From DASSFZ01 sp035292585 (GTDB lineage Bacteria; Chloroflexota; Anaerolineae; Fen-1058): a DNA stretch of 64,000 bases. Below, in pieces: positions 53,902 to 64,000 of the stretch. Every line of letters begins with the position of its first letter. Position 1 is the stretch's first letter. Made by a program: the position numbers and the translations under genes. The notes under the pieces were generated by a model. The model saw only the letters and a list, made by a program, of their open reading frames with translations, searched no databases and was not told the DNA's origin. The stretch covers positions 1 to 64,000 of the forward strand of contig DATDPU010000049.1 in assembly GCA_035292585.1 (NCBI GenBank), given 5' to 3'.

Positions 53902-55386
53902 ATGGGCGTGGAGCGTGTCTTGATCATCGGCGGGGGGCCGGCCGGGTTGACGGCGGCGTATCAGCTGAGTCAGCTTGGCATTCGTCCGATCGTGTTGGAG
54001 AAGGGCGCGCGCGTCGGCGGCCTGGCGCGGACCGAAATGTATAAGGGCTATCGAGTAGACATCGGGGGACATCGCTTCTTCACCAAAGTTGGCGAGGTCG
54101 AAGCGTTGTGGCGCGAAGTGCTCGGCTCGGATTTCCTGGCTCGCCCGCGCCTCAGCCGCATCTACTATAACCGCCAGCTGTACGCTTATCCGCTGCGCCT
54201 GGGCGATGCGCTCTCGAAATTGGGACTGCTTGAAAGCGCGCGAATCGTATCGAGCTACGTGCGCTCCCGACTCTTCCCGTATCGCACGGAGCGCACGTTC
54301 GAGGAGTGGGTGTCGAACCGTTTTGGCCGGCGCCTGTTCGAAATCTTCTTCAAGTCTTATACGGAAAAAGTCTGGGGCATCCCTTGCCATGAAATCGGCG
54401 CGCAATGGGCGGCTCAGCGCATCCAGAGCCTGTCGCTGCCGCGCGCGGTTTGGAATGCCGTGTTCGGTCAACGCGATGGTCAGGTCAAATCGTTGATTCA
54501 GGAATTCGAGTACCCGCGCCTGGGGCCGGGCATGTTGTGGGAGCGCGTGGCCGAGCGCGTCGAGTCGCGCGGCGGCGACGTGCATCTCAACGCCGATGTG
54601 GTGCGAGTGCTGCACCGCGATCAACGGGTCACCGGCGTGGTGATTCGGCGCGCGGGGCATGAAGAAACGCTGGCGGGCGACGCGATCATTTCGAGCATGC
54701 CGATCAGCGAGCTGGTCGCCCAGCTCGATCCGCCGGCGCCGGACGACGTGCGAGCGAATGCGGCCCGCTTGACCTATCGCGATTTTCTGACGGTGGCGTT
54801 GATCGTCAATCGGGCGGAGGTGTTCCCCGATAACTGGCTCTACATTCACGCGCCGAGCGTGCGCGTCGCGCGCATCCAGAACTTCAAGAACTGGAGTCCG
54901 GAGATGGCGCCCGACCCGGCCAAGACCTGCCTGGGGCTGGAATACTTCTGCACCGTCGGCGATGAGCTGTGGCAGAAGAGCGACGCGGAGCTGATCCGGC
55001 TGGGGGCGGCCGAGCTCGAACACATCCAGCTGGTCAAGGCGGAAGAGGTTGAAGATGGGGTGGTGATCCGCCAGCCGCAGGCTTACCCGGTGTACACCGG
55101 CGAATACCAGGCGTATCTGGAACGCATTCGCCGCTTCCTCGAAGCGATCCCCAACTTGCAGACGGTCGGCCGGAATGGCCTGCACATGTATAATAACCAG
55201 GACCATTCGATGCTGACGGCGATGCTGGCGGTGCGCAACTTGTTGGGTGAACGGCACGATGTGTGGTCCGTGAACGTCGAGCGTTCGTATCACGAGGAAG
55301 TGCAGCTGCCTCGGAAAACGGACGGCGAGGCCGATGCTCCTGCCCGGCGCAAGGCGCTGGAAGGAATGCTATCAACGGACGGATAA
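53902..55386 (+). CDS. FAD oxidoreductase, UDP-galactopyranose mutase-like
   Basis: A 494-aa protein. VLIIGGGPAGLTAAYQL is the FAD-binding loop, followed by RPIVLEKGARVGGLARTE and RVDIGGHRFFTK. This matches FAD amine-oxidase/UGM-like enzymes annotated in polyprenyl or glycan loci. Exact substrate unknown. It lies between the two parts of the ABC exporter; GGGGGGAG precedes the ATG. Confidence 0.82.
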   Translation: MGVERVLIIGGGPAGLTAAYQLSQLGIRPIVLEKGARVGGLARTEMYKGYRVDIGGHRFFTKVGEVEALWREVLGSDFLARPRLSRIYYNRQLYAYPLRLGDALSKLGLLESARIVSSYVRSRLFPYRTERTFEEWVSNRFGRRLFEIFFKSYTEKVWGIPCHEIGAQWAAQRIQSLSLPRAVWNAVFGQRDGQVKSLIQEFEYPRLGPGMLWERVAERVESRGGDVHLNADVVRVLHRDQRVTGVVIRRAGHEETLAGDAIISSMPISELVAQLDPPAPDDVRANAARLTYRDFLTVALIVNRAEVFPDNWLYIHAPSVRVARIQNFKNWSPEMAPDPAKTCLGLEYFCTVGDELWQKSDAELIRLGAAELEHIQLVKAEEVEDGVVIRQPQAYPVYTGEYQAYLERIRRFLEAIPNLQTVGRNGLHMYNNQDHSMLTAMLAVRNLLGERHDVWSVNVERSYHEEVQLPRKTDGEADAPARRKALEGMLSTDG

Positions 55387-55451
55387 ACGGATTAACGGAT
55401 TAACGGATGGAAACGGATGACATCCGTTCCCGTCGGTTCCGAGGAGGCAGC

Positions 55452-57161
<1,710 letters not shown>

Positions 57162-57181
57162 CCAATTACCAATCTCCCGTC

Positions 57182-58162
57182 ATGACACCGATCATTTGCG
57201 TTGACCACCTCTCGAAAACTTTCACGGCCTATGGGCGCGAAGTGCGCGCCGTGCGCGACGTATCGTTCGGCGTCGAGCCGGGCGAGCTGTTCGGGCTGTT
57301 CGGATCGAACGGCGCGGGCAAGAGCACGCTCGTCCGCATGCTGAGCACGCTATTGGCCCCGACCTCCGGCGCGGCGAGCGTCAACGGCTTCGATATCATG
57401 CGCGATGAGCTGCGCGTGCGCGCCTCGTTGGGGTTAGTGGCCAGCGATGAGCGATCGTTCTACGGCCGCCTCACCTGCCGGCAGAACTTGTCGTTTTATG
57501 CGGCGTTGCAAAACGTGCCGCGCGCGCACGTCAAGCGCCGGGTCGAGGGCGTATTGGACCTCTTCGATTTGTTGCCCAAGGCCGATGCGCCGTTCCAATC
57601 GCTGTCCACCGGGCAGCGGCAACGCCTGAACCTGGCGCGGGCGCTGGTGCACGATCCGCCGATCCTGTTTCTCGACGAGCCGACCAAAAGCATGGACGTG
57701 CAGACGAGCGATTTCGTCAAGGCGCTGATCAAAGAGGAGCTGGTCGCCCGGCAGCGCAAGACGATCGTGTTCATCAGCCACGAGTTGTACGAGATGGACA
57801 ATTTCTGCGATCGCGTGGCGATCCTGGCCGGGGGCGAGCTGCGCGCGATCGGCGCCCCGGCAGAGTTGCGCGCGCGTCTGCCACGGCGAGCCATTTACCG
57901 GATCGAAGTGGAGGGGGATGCCGAGCGTATTGCGTCGCGCTGGCGGGCTTTGTCGAAGGTTGAAACGGTGGCCGAGGTCTCGCGCGGTCTGGCGCTGACG
58001 GCTTTTGACGTGACGCTGGCCGATGAGCTGTCGGGCGTGTGGTTGGAGGTGTTGAACACCGTCGGCATATGCGGTGGGCGGGTCGAAGCGTATCGCCGGG
58101 TCGACGATGGCTCATTGCGCGAGGTGATCAAGCACTTCACCCAAACAGCACGGAATACGTAA
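57182..58162 (+). CDS. ABC transporter ATP-binding protein
   Basis: A 326-aa protein. The Walker A GSNGAGKST at 41-49, the signature LSTGQRQRLNLARAL near 140 and the Walker B ILFLDEPTKSMD near 163 are all present. The last 90 residues form an extra domain, as in ABC-2 exporters. Its stop overlaps an ATG of the following permease (TAATG). It may serve both this permease and the one at 53023. Confidence 0.93.
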   Translation: MTPIICVDHLSKTFTAYGREVRAVRDVSFGVEPGELFGLFGSNGAGKSTLVRMLSTLLAPTSGAASVNGFDIMRDELRVRASLGLVASDERSFYGRLTCRQNLSFYAALQNVPRAHVKRRVEGVLDLFDLLPKADAPFQSLSTGQRQRLNLARALVHDPPILFLDEPTKSMDVQTSDFVKALIKEELVARQRKTIVFISHELYEMDNFCDRVAILAGGELRAIGAPAELRARLPRRAIYRIEVEGDAERIASRWRALSKVETVAEVSRGLALTAFDVTLADELSGVWLEVLNTVGICGGRVEAYRRVDDGSLREVIKHFTQTARNT

Positions 58163-59001
58163 TGCGGAATACGTATTCCGTATTGCTTAAACCTTCGCCG
58201 TCTATGTTCGCCAAACTCTCTGCCTTCGCCGCTCAAGGTTTCACGCTCGCCTGGTCGTACCAGCTGAACTTCGCCAGTCGCTACGTGGCGCTGCTCGTAT
58301 CGGTGTTGTTCTTTTACTTCCTCGATCAGATGTTCAAACGCGCCGGGGTGCACGTGGTCGAGGGCGGCACGTATTTCGCCTTCCTGCTGATCGGCGGCGC
58401 GTTCTCGAAGTATCTCGACGTGGGCATGCGCGCCTTTGCCGAAACGCTGCGCGAGGAAATGTTGATGGGCACTTTGGAGCCGCTGCTGGCGACGGCCACG
58501 CCGGTACGACTGGCCCTGCTCGGCCCGTCGGCGTTCATGCTCATCGAAGGGACGCTGCTGGTCTTCGTGCAGCTAATCATCGGGGGGGTGTTCGGCGCAG
58601 ATTTCTCACGGGCGAACTGGTTATCGGCTGCCCTCGTCGTCCTGGTCAGTATCACCTCGCTGCTGTGCTGGGGCATCCTGTCTGCCGCGTTCACCGTCGT
58701 CTTCAAGCGCAGCGATCCGATCAACTGGCTGGTCGGCGCGATCGCGTATGTATTCAGCGGCGTCTTTTTCCCGATCACGATCCTCCCCCCGCCGTTGCAA
58801 GTGGTGTCCTACCTGCTGCCGTTCACCTATGCCTTGCGGGGACTGCGCGGCGCCTTGCTGAATAATGCAACACTAGCCGATCTGGCACCCGACCTGCTGG
58901 CGCTCCTCGCCTTCACGGTCATTCTGCTCCCGCTGGCGTTGTGGTCGATGCGCGCGGCTATCCGCTATTTGAAGCGGACGGGCGAGCTGGCGCACTATTA
59001 G
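58162..59001 (+). CDS. ABC-2 type permease (copy 2)
   Basis: A 279-aa protein of six helices. FLLIGGAFSKYLDVGMRAFA and LREEMLMGTLEPLLATATPV match the permease at 53023. Coupled to the ATPase by TAATG at 58160-58164. If translation begins at 58204 instead, the protein starts MFAKLSAFAAQGFTLAWSYQ like its paralogue and loses 14 residues encoded by a GGAATACG repeat. Both starts lack a strong RBS. Confidence 0.85.
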   Translation: MRNTYSVLLKPSPSMFAKLSAFAAQGFTLAWSYQLNFASRYVALLVSVLFFYFLDQMFKRAGVHVVEGGTYFAFLLIGGAFSKYLDVGMRAFAETLREEMLMGTLEPLLATATPVRLALLGPSAFMLIEGTLLVFVQLIIGGVFGADFSRANWLSAALVVLVSITSLLCWGILSAAFTVVFKRSDPINWLVGAIAYVFSGVFFPITILPPPLQVVSYLLPFTYALRGLRGALLNNATLADLAPDLLALLAFTVILLPLALWSMRAAIRYLKRTGELAHY

Positions 59002-59011
59002 CGTATCGCCG

Positions 59012-60604
59012 ATGGCTTATCGCTTATCGCCTCACGTTTCACGCCTCACGTCTCATGCGTTACGCTTTCTCCCAGGCTTGGCTGTTGGCGTGGCGCTGCT
59101 GTTCGGCCTGGCCTACCTCCTCATTGCGTTCTCCCGCATCGCCTACCCCTATGATCTCGACTTTCTCGAAGACAGCGTTTTGATGCAGTCGGCGCGTCTG
59201 GCCGAGGCGCAACCGGTTTACGCGCCGCTCAACGCCGAGTTCGTGCCGCATGTGTACATGCCGTTGTACTTCTGGCTCGGCGGGCTGCTGGTCAAGCTGG
59301 CCGGGGTAAGTTTTGCGCCGCTGCGGCTGATCTCGCTGGCCGCTACTTTGGCGACGGCGGTGCTCATTTACTGGATCGCCCGGCGCGCGGGCGGGCTGCG
59401 CTGGGTCGCCCTGGCCTGCGCCGGGTTGTGGCTGGGAGGCTACCGGCTCACCGACGGCTGGTATGAGCTCGCGCGCGTCGATCCGCTGTTTGTCGCGCTG
59501 TCACTCGGCGGATTCATGCTGGGCGTCTATGCGGGCGCTTCGACGCGCCGCCTGGTTGTGTCCGCCGTGGTGCTGGCGCTGGCGTTCCTGACCAAACAGA
59601 CCGGCGTGGTCTTCGCGTTGGGCTTGAGCGTTTACTTGTTGATTACCGTCGGGCGGCGCGCCTGGTTGTTCGTCGGCGTGTACGCCATTCTGATCGTTGT
59701 CCCGGTGGTTGTGCTCAATGCCCAGAGTGACGGCTGGTTCAACTATTACGCTTTTGGGATCGCGTCTTCCAACCCGATCGAAATTGATCGCATCGTCAAT
59801 TACATCCGTTTCGAGTTATTTGGCTCGCTGGCCGCTCTGAGCGTGATGGCGCTTATGGTAGGCGTGCTGAGCGTCCGCCGCTTGGGCCTGAGCGTGATCC
59901 GCGAACGCCCCTGGCTGATTGGCGTCACCCTGGCGGTGCTCATCAGCGGGATGGGCCGCGCCTCGGTCGGCGGCGCGCTGAACAATCTCATGTCGGTCTA
60001 TGCGTGGTTGTGCCTGTCGCCGGCGCTTCTGGTGCGCGAGTGGCGTATTATCCAAACGACGAACCCGCTCCGCCCTATGACGCGGGCAGAAGCCGCTGGG
60101 CTACGGACGCATGAGCCGCTTCGTCTTTCGTCCTCCGTCCTTCGTCTGTTCTCACCTCGCGCCGAGCTCCTTGCGGCGGCCATCCTGCTCCAGTTCGCCC
60201 TCGGCGTCTACAACCCCTTCCGTTTCATTCCCAACGCCGAGCTGCGCCGAAGCGGCGATCGGCTGATCGCGCGTATCGCTGCCATCGACGGCGAAGTGTT
60301 CGTGATGATGCACCCGTATTACGCGCTGCTCGCCGGCAAGCCGCCGTCGGCGCAGATTGCGATTGCCTGGCATGCGCGCGAGCGCGGCGTGCTGCCGCTT
60401 CCCGGTGATCTAGTCGACCGACTGCAAAGCCGATATTACGCGGCCATCATCTCGGATGAAAGCCTGTTCGAGACCGATCCCCCGCTCGCGGAGTTGCTCG
60501 AAGCCTACTACGTGCGCAGCGAGTTGCTGACGGAGAGCGATGCACCGCCGACGCTGACGGGCATGGTGGTGCGCCCGCAGGTGGTGTATGTGCCGAGGCG
60601 TTAG
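59012..60604 (+). CDS. GT-C type membrane protein
   Basis: A 530-aa protein. Its first 17 residues (AYRLSPHVSRLTSHALR) come from TCACGTTT heptamers. About 10 hydrophobic helices follow. The first loop has YPYDLDFLEDSVLMQSARLA, where the acidic pair differs from the DE of the other GT-C genes. Near residue 365-385, LRLSSSVLRLFSPR is encoded by TCGTCCT repeats. A glycosyltransferase role is likely but the active site is unusual. Confidence 0.72.
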   Translation: MAYRLSPHVSRLTSHALRFLPGLAVGVALLFGLAYLLIAFSRIAYPYDLDFLEDSVLMQSARLAEAQPVYAPLNAEFVPHVYMPLYFWLGGLLVKLAGVSFAPLRLISLAATLATAVLIYWIARRAGGLRWVALACAGLWLGGYRLTDGWYELARVDPLFVALSLGGFMLGVYAGASTRRLVVSAVVLALAFLTKQTGVVFALGLSVYLLITVGRRAWLFVGVYAILIVVPVVVLNAQSDGWFNYYAFGIASSNPIEIDRIVNYIRFELFGSLAALSVMALMVGVLSVRRLGLSVIRERPWLIGVTLAVLISGMGRASVGGALNNLMSVYAWLCLSPALLVREWRIIQTTNPLRPMTRAEAAGLRTHEPLRLSSSVLRLFSPRAELLAAAILLQFALGVYNPFRFIPNAELRRSGDRLIARIAAIDGEVFVMMHPYYALLAGKPPSAQIAIAWHARERGVLPLPGDLVDRLQSRYYAAIISDESLFETDPPLAELLEAYYVRSELLTESDAPPTLTGMVVRPQVVYVPRR

Positions 60605-60652
60605 CTGGTTGGCTAGTTGGGTTGGTTAGTTGGATGGTTGGTCAGCTGGTTG
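60603..60652. repeat. Heptamer array TTGGTTAG/TTGGATG
   Basis: Units of GGTTGGTTAG and TTGGATGG overlap the 3' end of the HprK-like gene, so its last residues (NQLTNHPTNQPN) come from this array. Confidence 0.8.
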
Positions 60653-61659
60653 AGGGCGGTGGAAATGCCGTCGGGGTCGGCGCCCAGGAAGAGGCGGTGC
60701 AGGGAGGCCGTCTGGAGCAAGTGGTGCAGGGTCGCCGTGTTGTGTTCGAGTTGTGCGCTCTCGTTCCAGAAGACGGTGTTTGCCGACAACATTTGGGCGG
60801 CATCGGCCCTATCGGCTGGAGTGAGCTGCGTGTCCGATCGATCGCGCCGCTCGACGAAGCACAGGTGAATCTGCGCCGGCGCGATCAGCGCTTCGGCTAC
60901 TCGATTCGGGTGGGCCGCTCGCAGATCGACGATGGTCTTCTGCTGTTCGCGGACGCGAGTCGTCTCGCCTGAGTATTCCGGGAACCACGCCAGCACATCG
61001 TCGCGCAATTTCACTTCCCCGATCGGATACCCTCCGACAATCCATCTCCCTGTGTCTTGTCGCAACAAGGCCATGCCGTCAGAGAGGAACACGTAACCGG
61101 CGCGCAGCAAGTGGAGCGCCGTGGTGGACTTGCCGGTGTTGTGCGCGGCAACCATGAGGATGAGATGCTCGCGGCCAGGGTCGAGCACGCACGAAGCGTG
61201 CAGCATGGCCCACTCGGTCAGAGCGAGATTGAGCACGTAATGGTCGATGAAGTAGCGGCTGACCAGTCGCACCTCCTCAGCCAGCGCACGCGCCAGAAAT
61301 ATGCAGGCGCTACGCGTGCGGAGATTGGCGAAGCCGTGTCCCCAAGCGCCAGCTGCAACGGTGATCCATTCCCCAACGCCTGAATAGACCAACTGCTCCG
61401 GCAGGTCATCTGGCACGGGCGCATCGGCAGCTTGCCGAACGACGATTTGGATGGTGATCGGATCGGAGGTTGATCCCTCGCCCGCTGCCGTGCTGTAACG
61501 CCGCGCCGACGACTGGGCCGCGCGTAACACATCTGGATCGTTAGCGGTCATGCGGGTCGGGATGCCGTACGGCGCGCACTCGAACGCATGCGCCTGCGCG
61601 TTGGCCCGGCGTGACCAGAAGTCGTCGGTGGGAAGGAGCAGAGGGAGGGAGTCGGTCAT
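60613..61659 (-). CDS. HprK-like kinase
   Basis: A 348-aa protein. LMVAAHNTGKSTTALHLLRAG is a P-loop with the GxxGK(S/T) spacing of HPr kinase-like proteins, followed by VFLSDGMALLR. The N-terminal half (about 165 residues) is unlike any family I know. HPr-related kinases occur in lasso-peptide or PqqD-linked loci together with asparagine synthase and PF14907 enzymes, both in this window. The tail is repeat-derived. The start at 61659 avoids most of an overlap with the next gene. Confidence 0.68.
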   Translation of the reverse strand: MTDSLPLLLPTDDFWSRRANAQAHAFECAPYGIPTRMTANDPDVLRAAQSSARRYSTAAGEGSTSDPITIQIVVRQAADAPVPDDLPEQLVYSGVGEWITVAAGAWGHGFANLRTRSACIFLARALAEEVRLVSRYFIDHYVLNLALTEWAMLHASCVLDPGREHLILMVAAHNTGKSTTALHLLRAGYVFLSDGMALLRQDTGRWIVGGYPIGEVKLRDDVLAWFPEYSGETTRVREQQKTIVDLRAAHPNRVAEALIAPAQIHLCFVERRDRSDTQLTPADRADAAQMLSANTVFWNESAQLEHNTATLHHLLQTASLHRLFLGADPDGISTALNQLTNHPTNQPN

Positions 61660-61684
61660 GGTAATGAGTGAAACGTAATGCGTA

Positions 61685-62515
61685 TCACCTATCCAGTTCA
61701 AACTCGGCCAACACTGGAAAATGGTCGGAGGCCGAATTCACCGCCTCGATTTCGTCGACCACCCGACAGGCGCGCAGCGCCGGCGCGAAGGCGGGATCGG
61801 CGAAGATGTAATCATACCGCGTGGTGCGATTGCCGGGCATCCAGGTGAAACCATCGTCGTGCGGATGCAGGCGTCGGAAACAATCCACGTAGCCGCGCTG
61901 GCGCAGGCGTGGGATCGCCAGGCGGAAGATGAGGTTGAGCTGCAACGCCATCACGCGCCGCATGCGGGCTGGGTTGTTGCGTTGCAGCACGCGATCGCCC
62001 GGCCCGATCGCGTTCAGGTCGCCCAAGATCAGGTGTGGTCCTGGTTGCCGGGCGCGAATGATGTCGAGCAATTTGCCGACGGCTTGCCAGCGGCGGACCT
62101 CGAACGGCAATAACAAGTATGGCAGAAAGTGACAATTGTAGAGGGTGAGGCCCTCACCCTCCCCCCAACCCCCTCCCTCTCCCCATGCATGGGGAGAGGG
62201 AGGGGGCGAAGGGGGTAGGTGAGGGAATTGGACCTTCGTCTCCAACACCGCCTGCGTGAGCGGCGGTTTGTTGTAGATGCGCCACTCGACGATCGGGAAA
62301 CGCGAGAGCGTGGCGATATGTCGATCGCCGCTGCCTTCGGCCCAGACAGGCTGCATCCCCAATCGCTCGGCCAGTGTCGCAACGACCTGCTGATCGTCGG
62401 CCTCGGTCAGCGCCACGATATCGGCATTGGCGTGCGCCAGCACGGCCAGGATCGCATCCATCCGATCGGCGCCGCCGAGGTAGAGATTGTAGGTGAGGAC
62501 GTGCAGGTTCGCCAT
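61685..62515 (-). CDS. Endonuclease/exonuclease/phosphatase-family protein
   Basis: A 276-aa protein. HVLTYNLYLGG, VALTEADDQQ, LILGDLNAIGPGD and SDHFPVLAEFEL are the EEP-fold catalytic positions (Asn, Glu, Asp-x-Asn, Asp-His). It may cleave phosphodiesters in nucleic acid, lipid or sugar. Residues 97-124, rich in Pro, Gly and Glu, come from a palindromic repeat inserted into the gene at 62141-62225. It lies between the HprK-like gene and asparagine synthase on the same strand. Confidence 0.83.
   Translation of the reverse strand: MANLHVLTYNLYLGGADRMDAILAVLAHANADIVALTEADDQQVVATLAERLGMQPVWAEGSGDRHIATLSRFPIVEWRIYNKPPLTQAVLETKVQFPHLPPSPPPSPHAWGEGGGWGEGEGLTLYNCHFLPYLLLPFEVRRWQAVGKLLDIIRARQPGPHLILGDLNAIGPGDRVLQRNNPARMRRVMALQLNLIFRLAIPRLRQRGYVDCFRRLHPHDDGFTWMPGNRTTRYDYIFADPAFAPALRACRVVDEIEAVNSASDHFPVLAEFELDR
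62141..62225. repeat. Palindromic GC-rich repeat inside a coding sequence
   Basis: CCCTCCCTCTCCCCATGC facing GCATGGGGAGAGGGAGGG, with CCTCACC and GGTGAGG at the edges, is placed in frame in the EEP gene. It leaves the reading frame open and adds about 28 residues. Confidence 0.85.
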
Positions 62516-62529
62516 GGGTGAATAGCGAG

Positions 62530-62575
62530 TAGTGAGCAGTGAACAGTGAACAGTGAACAGTGAACAGTAAGTAGT
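62530..62575. repeat. Heptamer array ACAGTGA
   Basis: Five or more units of GTGAACA lie just before the EEP gene start and after the asparagine-synthase stop. Confidence 0.85.
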
Positions 62576-62584
62576 AATTGGTGA

Positions 62585-64000
62585 TTAGCAGATAAATTCG
62601 TCGTGCCACAGCTGGGTGGTCAGCACGCCCATCAGTAACCGCGAGACATCGGCGCGGCCTGATCGATGAAGCGCTCGCAGCCGGGCGACCTCCTCGGCAG
62701 CGAAGTAACCCGCTTCCGCTAAAGCACTGGGGTGCAAGCAAGCTTCGGCCCAGGCCGGGAGCGATTCGGATCGCCACCAGGCGGCGTGTGGCGTGGCAAG
62801 CCCGCGCTTGGGTTGGCGCAGGATCGTGTCGGGCAGGCGCTGCTTCAGCGCCAGTCGCAACAGCAGCTTGTTTCCATTGGGGCTGAGCTTACACTCGGGC
62901 GGCAAGCCGGCGCAAAACTCCCACAGTTGATGATCGAGAAACGGCGGGCGCGCCTCCACCGAGGAGGCCATGCTCATGCGATCGACTTCAAAGTTGATGA
63001 AGTCGATCAGGCGCGTGTTGGCTTCGAGGAAGAGAAACTGGTCGAGTGGATGCAACTCAGTGAGTGGGTTGGATGATTGGCTGGTTGGATGGTTGGCGAT
63101 GGGATGCGTGCGCAGTAGCGCAGCAAGTTGAGATCGATTGCCGATTTGCTGCCACAGCCGGTAGCGCTGAACCGGATCGGAAGTGCCGTGAGCGAGGACA
63201 CGGCGGGCGGCGGCGGATATCGGGACTGGAAGGCGGGCCAGTCCGCTGCGCATCGATTGCGGCAGGCGCAGCAACGCGCGCGCGCGGCGATCGCCCTCGA
63301 ACCAATGATAGCCGCCCAGGAGTTCGTCCGCGCCTTCGCCGGTCAGGATGACTTTGAATCCTGCTGCGTGACAGGCTCGATAGAGCAGGTAGATCGGGAC
63401 GCTGGTCGCCGAACATTGCGGCTCTTCCAGGTGACGCACGACGAGCGGTAAGCGCTCGAAGTCGGACATGGAGAAAGTCAGTTCGTGGTGATGGCTGCCC
63501 AGCGCGCGCGCCGTTTCACGCGCTAGCGCCGATTCATCGTGCGAGGCGGCGGTGAAACCGATGGTGAAGGTGTGGATCGGCCCGCCGCTGATCGCGGTGA
63601 GCAGCGCGGCGAGCGAAGCCGAATCGACCCCGCCGCTCAGCAGCGACCCGACCGGCACATCGCTCAAGCGCCAGGCCGCGACGGCCTCACGCAAGTGCGC
63701 CAGGAATTCATCCGCGGCTTCCGCTGGCTCGATACGTCGATGCTGTCCATCCGGCGGATAACGCAGTTGCCAGTAGCGCTGTATGCGAATGTGTCCAGCT
63801 TCGACGACGAGCGTGTGAGCGGCCGGCAACTTGTGGATGCCCTCGAAGGCCGTCAATGGCGACGGGATAAAACCCCACTCGAATAGTTGCCAGAGCGCTG
63901 TCAGGTTGGCGCGGCGCGGCAGGTGTGGCAGCGCCGCGAGCAGGGGGCGAATCTCGGAGGCGAAGGCGAACCGGCCGGCGTGTTCGGCGTAGTAGAGCGG
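62585..64000 (-). CDS. asnB: Asparagine synthase (glutamine-hydrolysing), partial
   Basis: The frame is open to the window end; 471 residues are visible, so the N-terminal glutaminase domain is mostly outside. The first visible residues (PLYYAEHAGRFAFASEIRPL) already match AsnB, and the ATP-binding loop SLLSGGVDSASLAAL follows. LLGGYHWFEGDR and ILTGEGADELLG are conserved. Near the middle, HPIANHPTSQSSNPLTELH is a heptamer-encoded insertion not found in the family. In loci with HprK-like kinases such proteins often modify peptides (McjC-like) rather than make asparagine. Confidence 0.9.
   Translation of the reverse strand, partial: PLYYAEHAGRFAFASEIRPLLAALPHLPRRANLTALWQLFEWGFIPSPLTAFEGIHKLPAAHTLVVEAGHIRIQRYWQLRYPPDGQHRRIEPAEAADEFLAHLREAVAAWRLSDVPVGSLLSGGVDSASLAALLTAISGGPIHTFTIGFTAASHDESALARETARALGSHHHELTFSMSDFERLPLVVRHLEEPQCSATSVPIYLLYRACHAAGFKVILTGEGADELLGGYHWFEGDRRARALLRLPQSMRSGLARLPVPISAAARRVLAHGTSDPVQRYRLWQQIGNRSQLAALLRTHPIANHPTSQSSNPLTELHPLDQFLFLEANTRLIDFINFEVDRMSMASSVEARPPFLDHQLWEFCAGLPPECKLSPNGNKLLLRLALKQRLPDTILRQPKRGLATPHAAWWRSESLPAWAEACLHPSALAEAGYFAAEEVARLRALHRSGRADVSRLLMGVLTTQLWHDEFIC
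63060..63105. repeat. Heptamer array inside asnB
   Basis: GGTTGGATGATTGGCTGG-like units lie in frame in asnB and encode NHPTSQSSNPL. The same units lie at 60603-60652. Confidence 0.75.

Noticed and set aside
63539..63886. Plus-strand frame near the window end
   Set aside because: It is antisense to asnB, whose frame remains open and has clear motifs.

Overview
The window looks like chromosome from a GC-rich, free-living bacterium, most probably a member of the Chloroflexota (Anaerolineae-like). This is inferred from the mix of TIGR03960/TIGR03936 radical-SAM genes beside rplU-rpmA-rpmE, many simple lipoproteins, large GT39-like membrane glycosyltransferases, a methylmalonyl-CoA route, and abundant short palindromic and 7-nt repeats. 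No ribosomal RNA, phage or CRISPR array is seen.

Layout. 1-8,300: three lipoproteins, a PA14-repeat surface lipoprotein, tRNA-Glu(CTC), a TIGR03960 radical-SAM enzyme, and a C39-type peptidase with SH3 domains. 8,330-14,614: the TIGR03936 partner, L21/L27/L31 with a near-consensus promoter and a clear terminator, thymidine kinase, hypoxanthine phosphoribosyltransferase, a diacylglycerol-kinase-family protein, a nuclease-like protein and a DUF892 ferritin-like protein. 14,698-18,833: two self-splicing elements close together. A tRNA-Ile2(CAT) gene is split by a 600-nt group I intron that carries an HNH endonuclease gene on the opposite strand, and pcrA is interrupted by a 248-aa intein. 19,164-23,696: two large GT-C glycosyltransferases. 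23,707-31,234: methylmalonyl-CoA epimerase, mutase, a CYTH enzyme, biotin carrier, biotin carboxylase and carboxyltransferase. Together these carry out propionyl-CoA to methylmalonyl-CoA to succinyl-CoA. A HEPN/MNT toxin-antitoxin-like pair sits between the carboxylase subunits. 31,300-39,641: a membrane protein, an alcohol dehydrogenase, another GT-C enzyme, an NNMT-like methyltransferase, an acyl-CoA dehydrogenase and gamma-glutamyltransferase. 39,851-42,388: a phosphoserine-phosphatase-like enzyme and SerA (serine synthesis).

42,473-64,000 is an accessory cell-surface and peptide region. It holds two PF14907 nucleotidyltransferases, a DUF3048 lipoprotein, a processive GT2, a 1,028-aa GT2/GT-C/TPR fusion, two more GT-C proteins, a split ABC-2 exporter (two paralogous permeases and one ATPase) enclosing a UDP-galactopyranose-mutase-like oxidoreductase and a DUF885 peptidase, an HprK-like kinase, an EEP phosphatase and the C-terminal part of an asparagine synthase that runs off the window. 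PF14907 protein, HprK-like kinase and asparagine synthase resemble sets seen in lasso-peptide or PqqD-linked loci, but no precursor peptide or PqqD is visible here.

Throughout, intergenic DNA carries short tandem heptamer repeats, several dispersed palindromic families and one MITE-like element with an 11-bp target duplication. Some heptamer and palindrome copies have become part of coding sequences.
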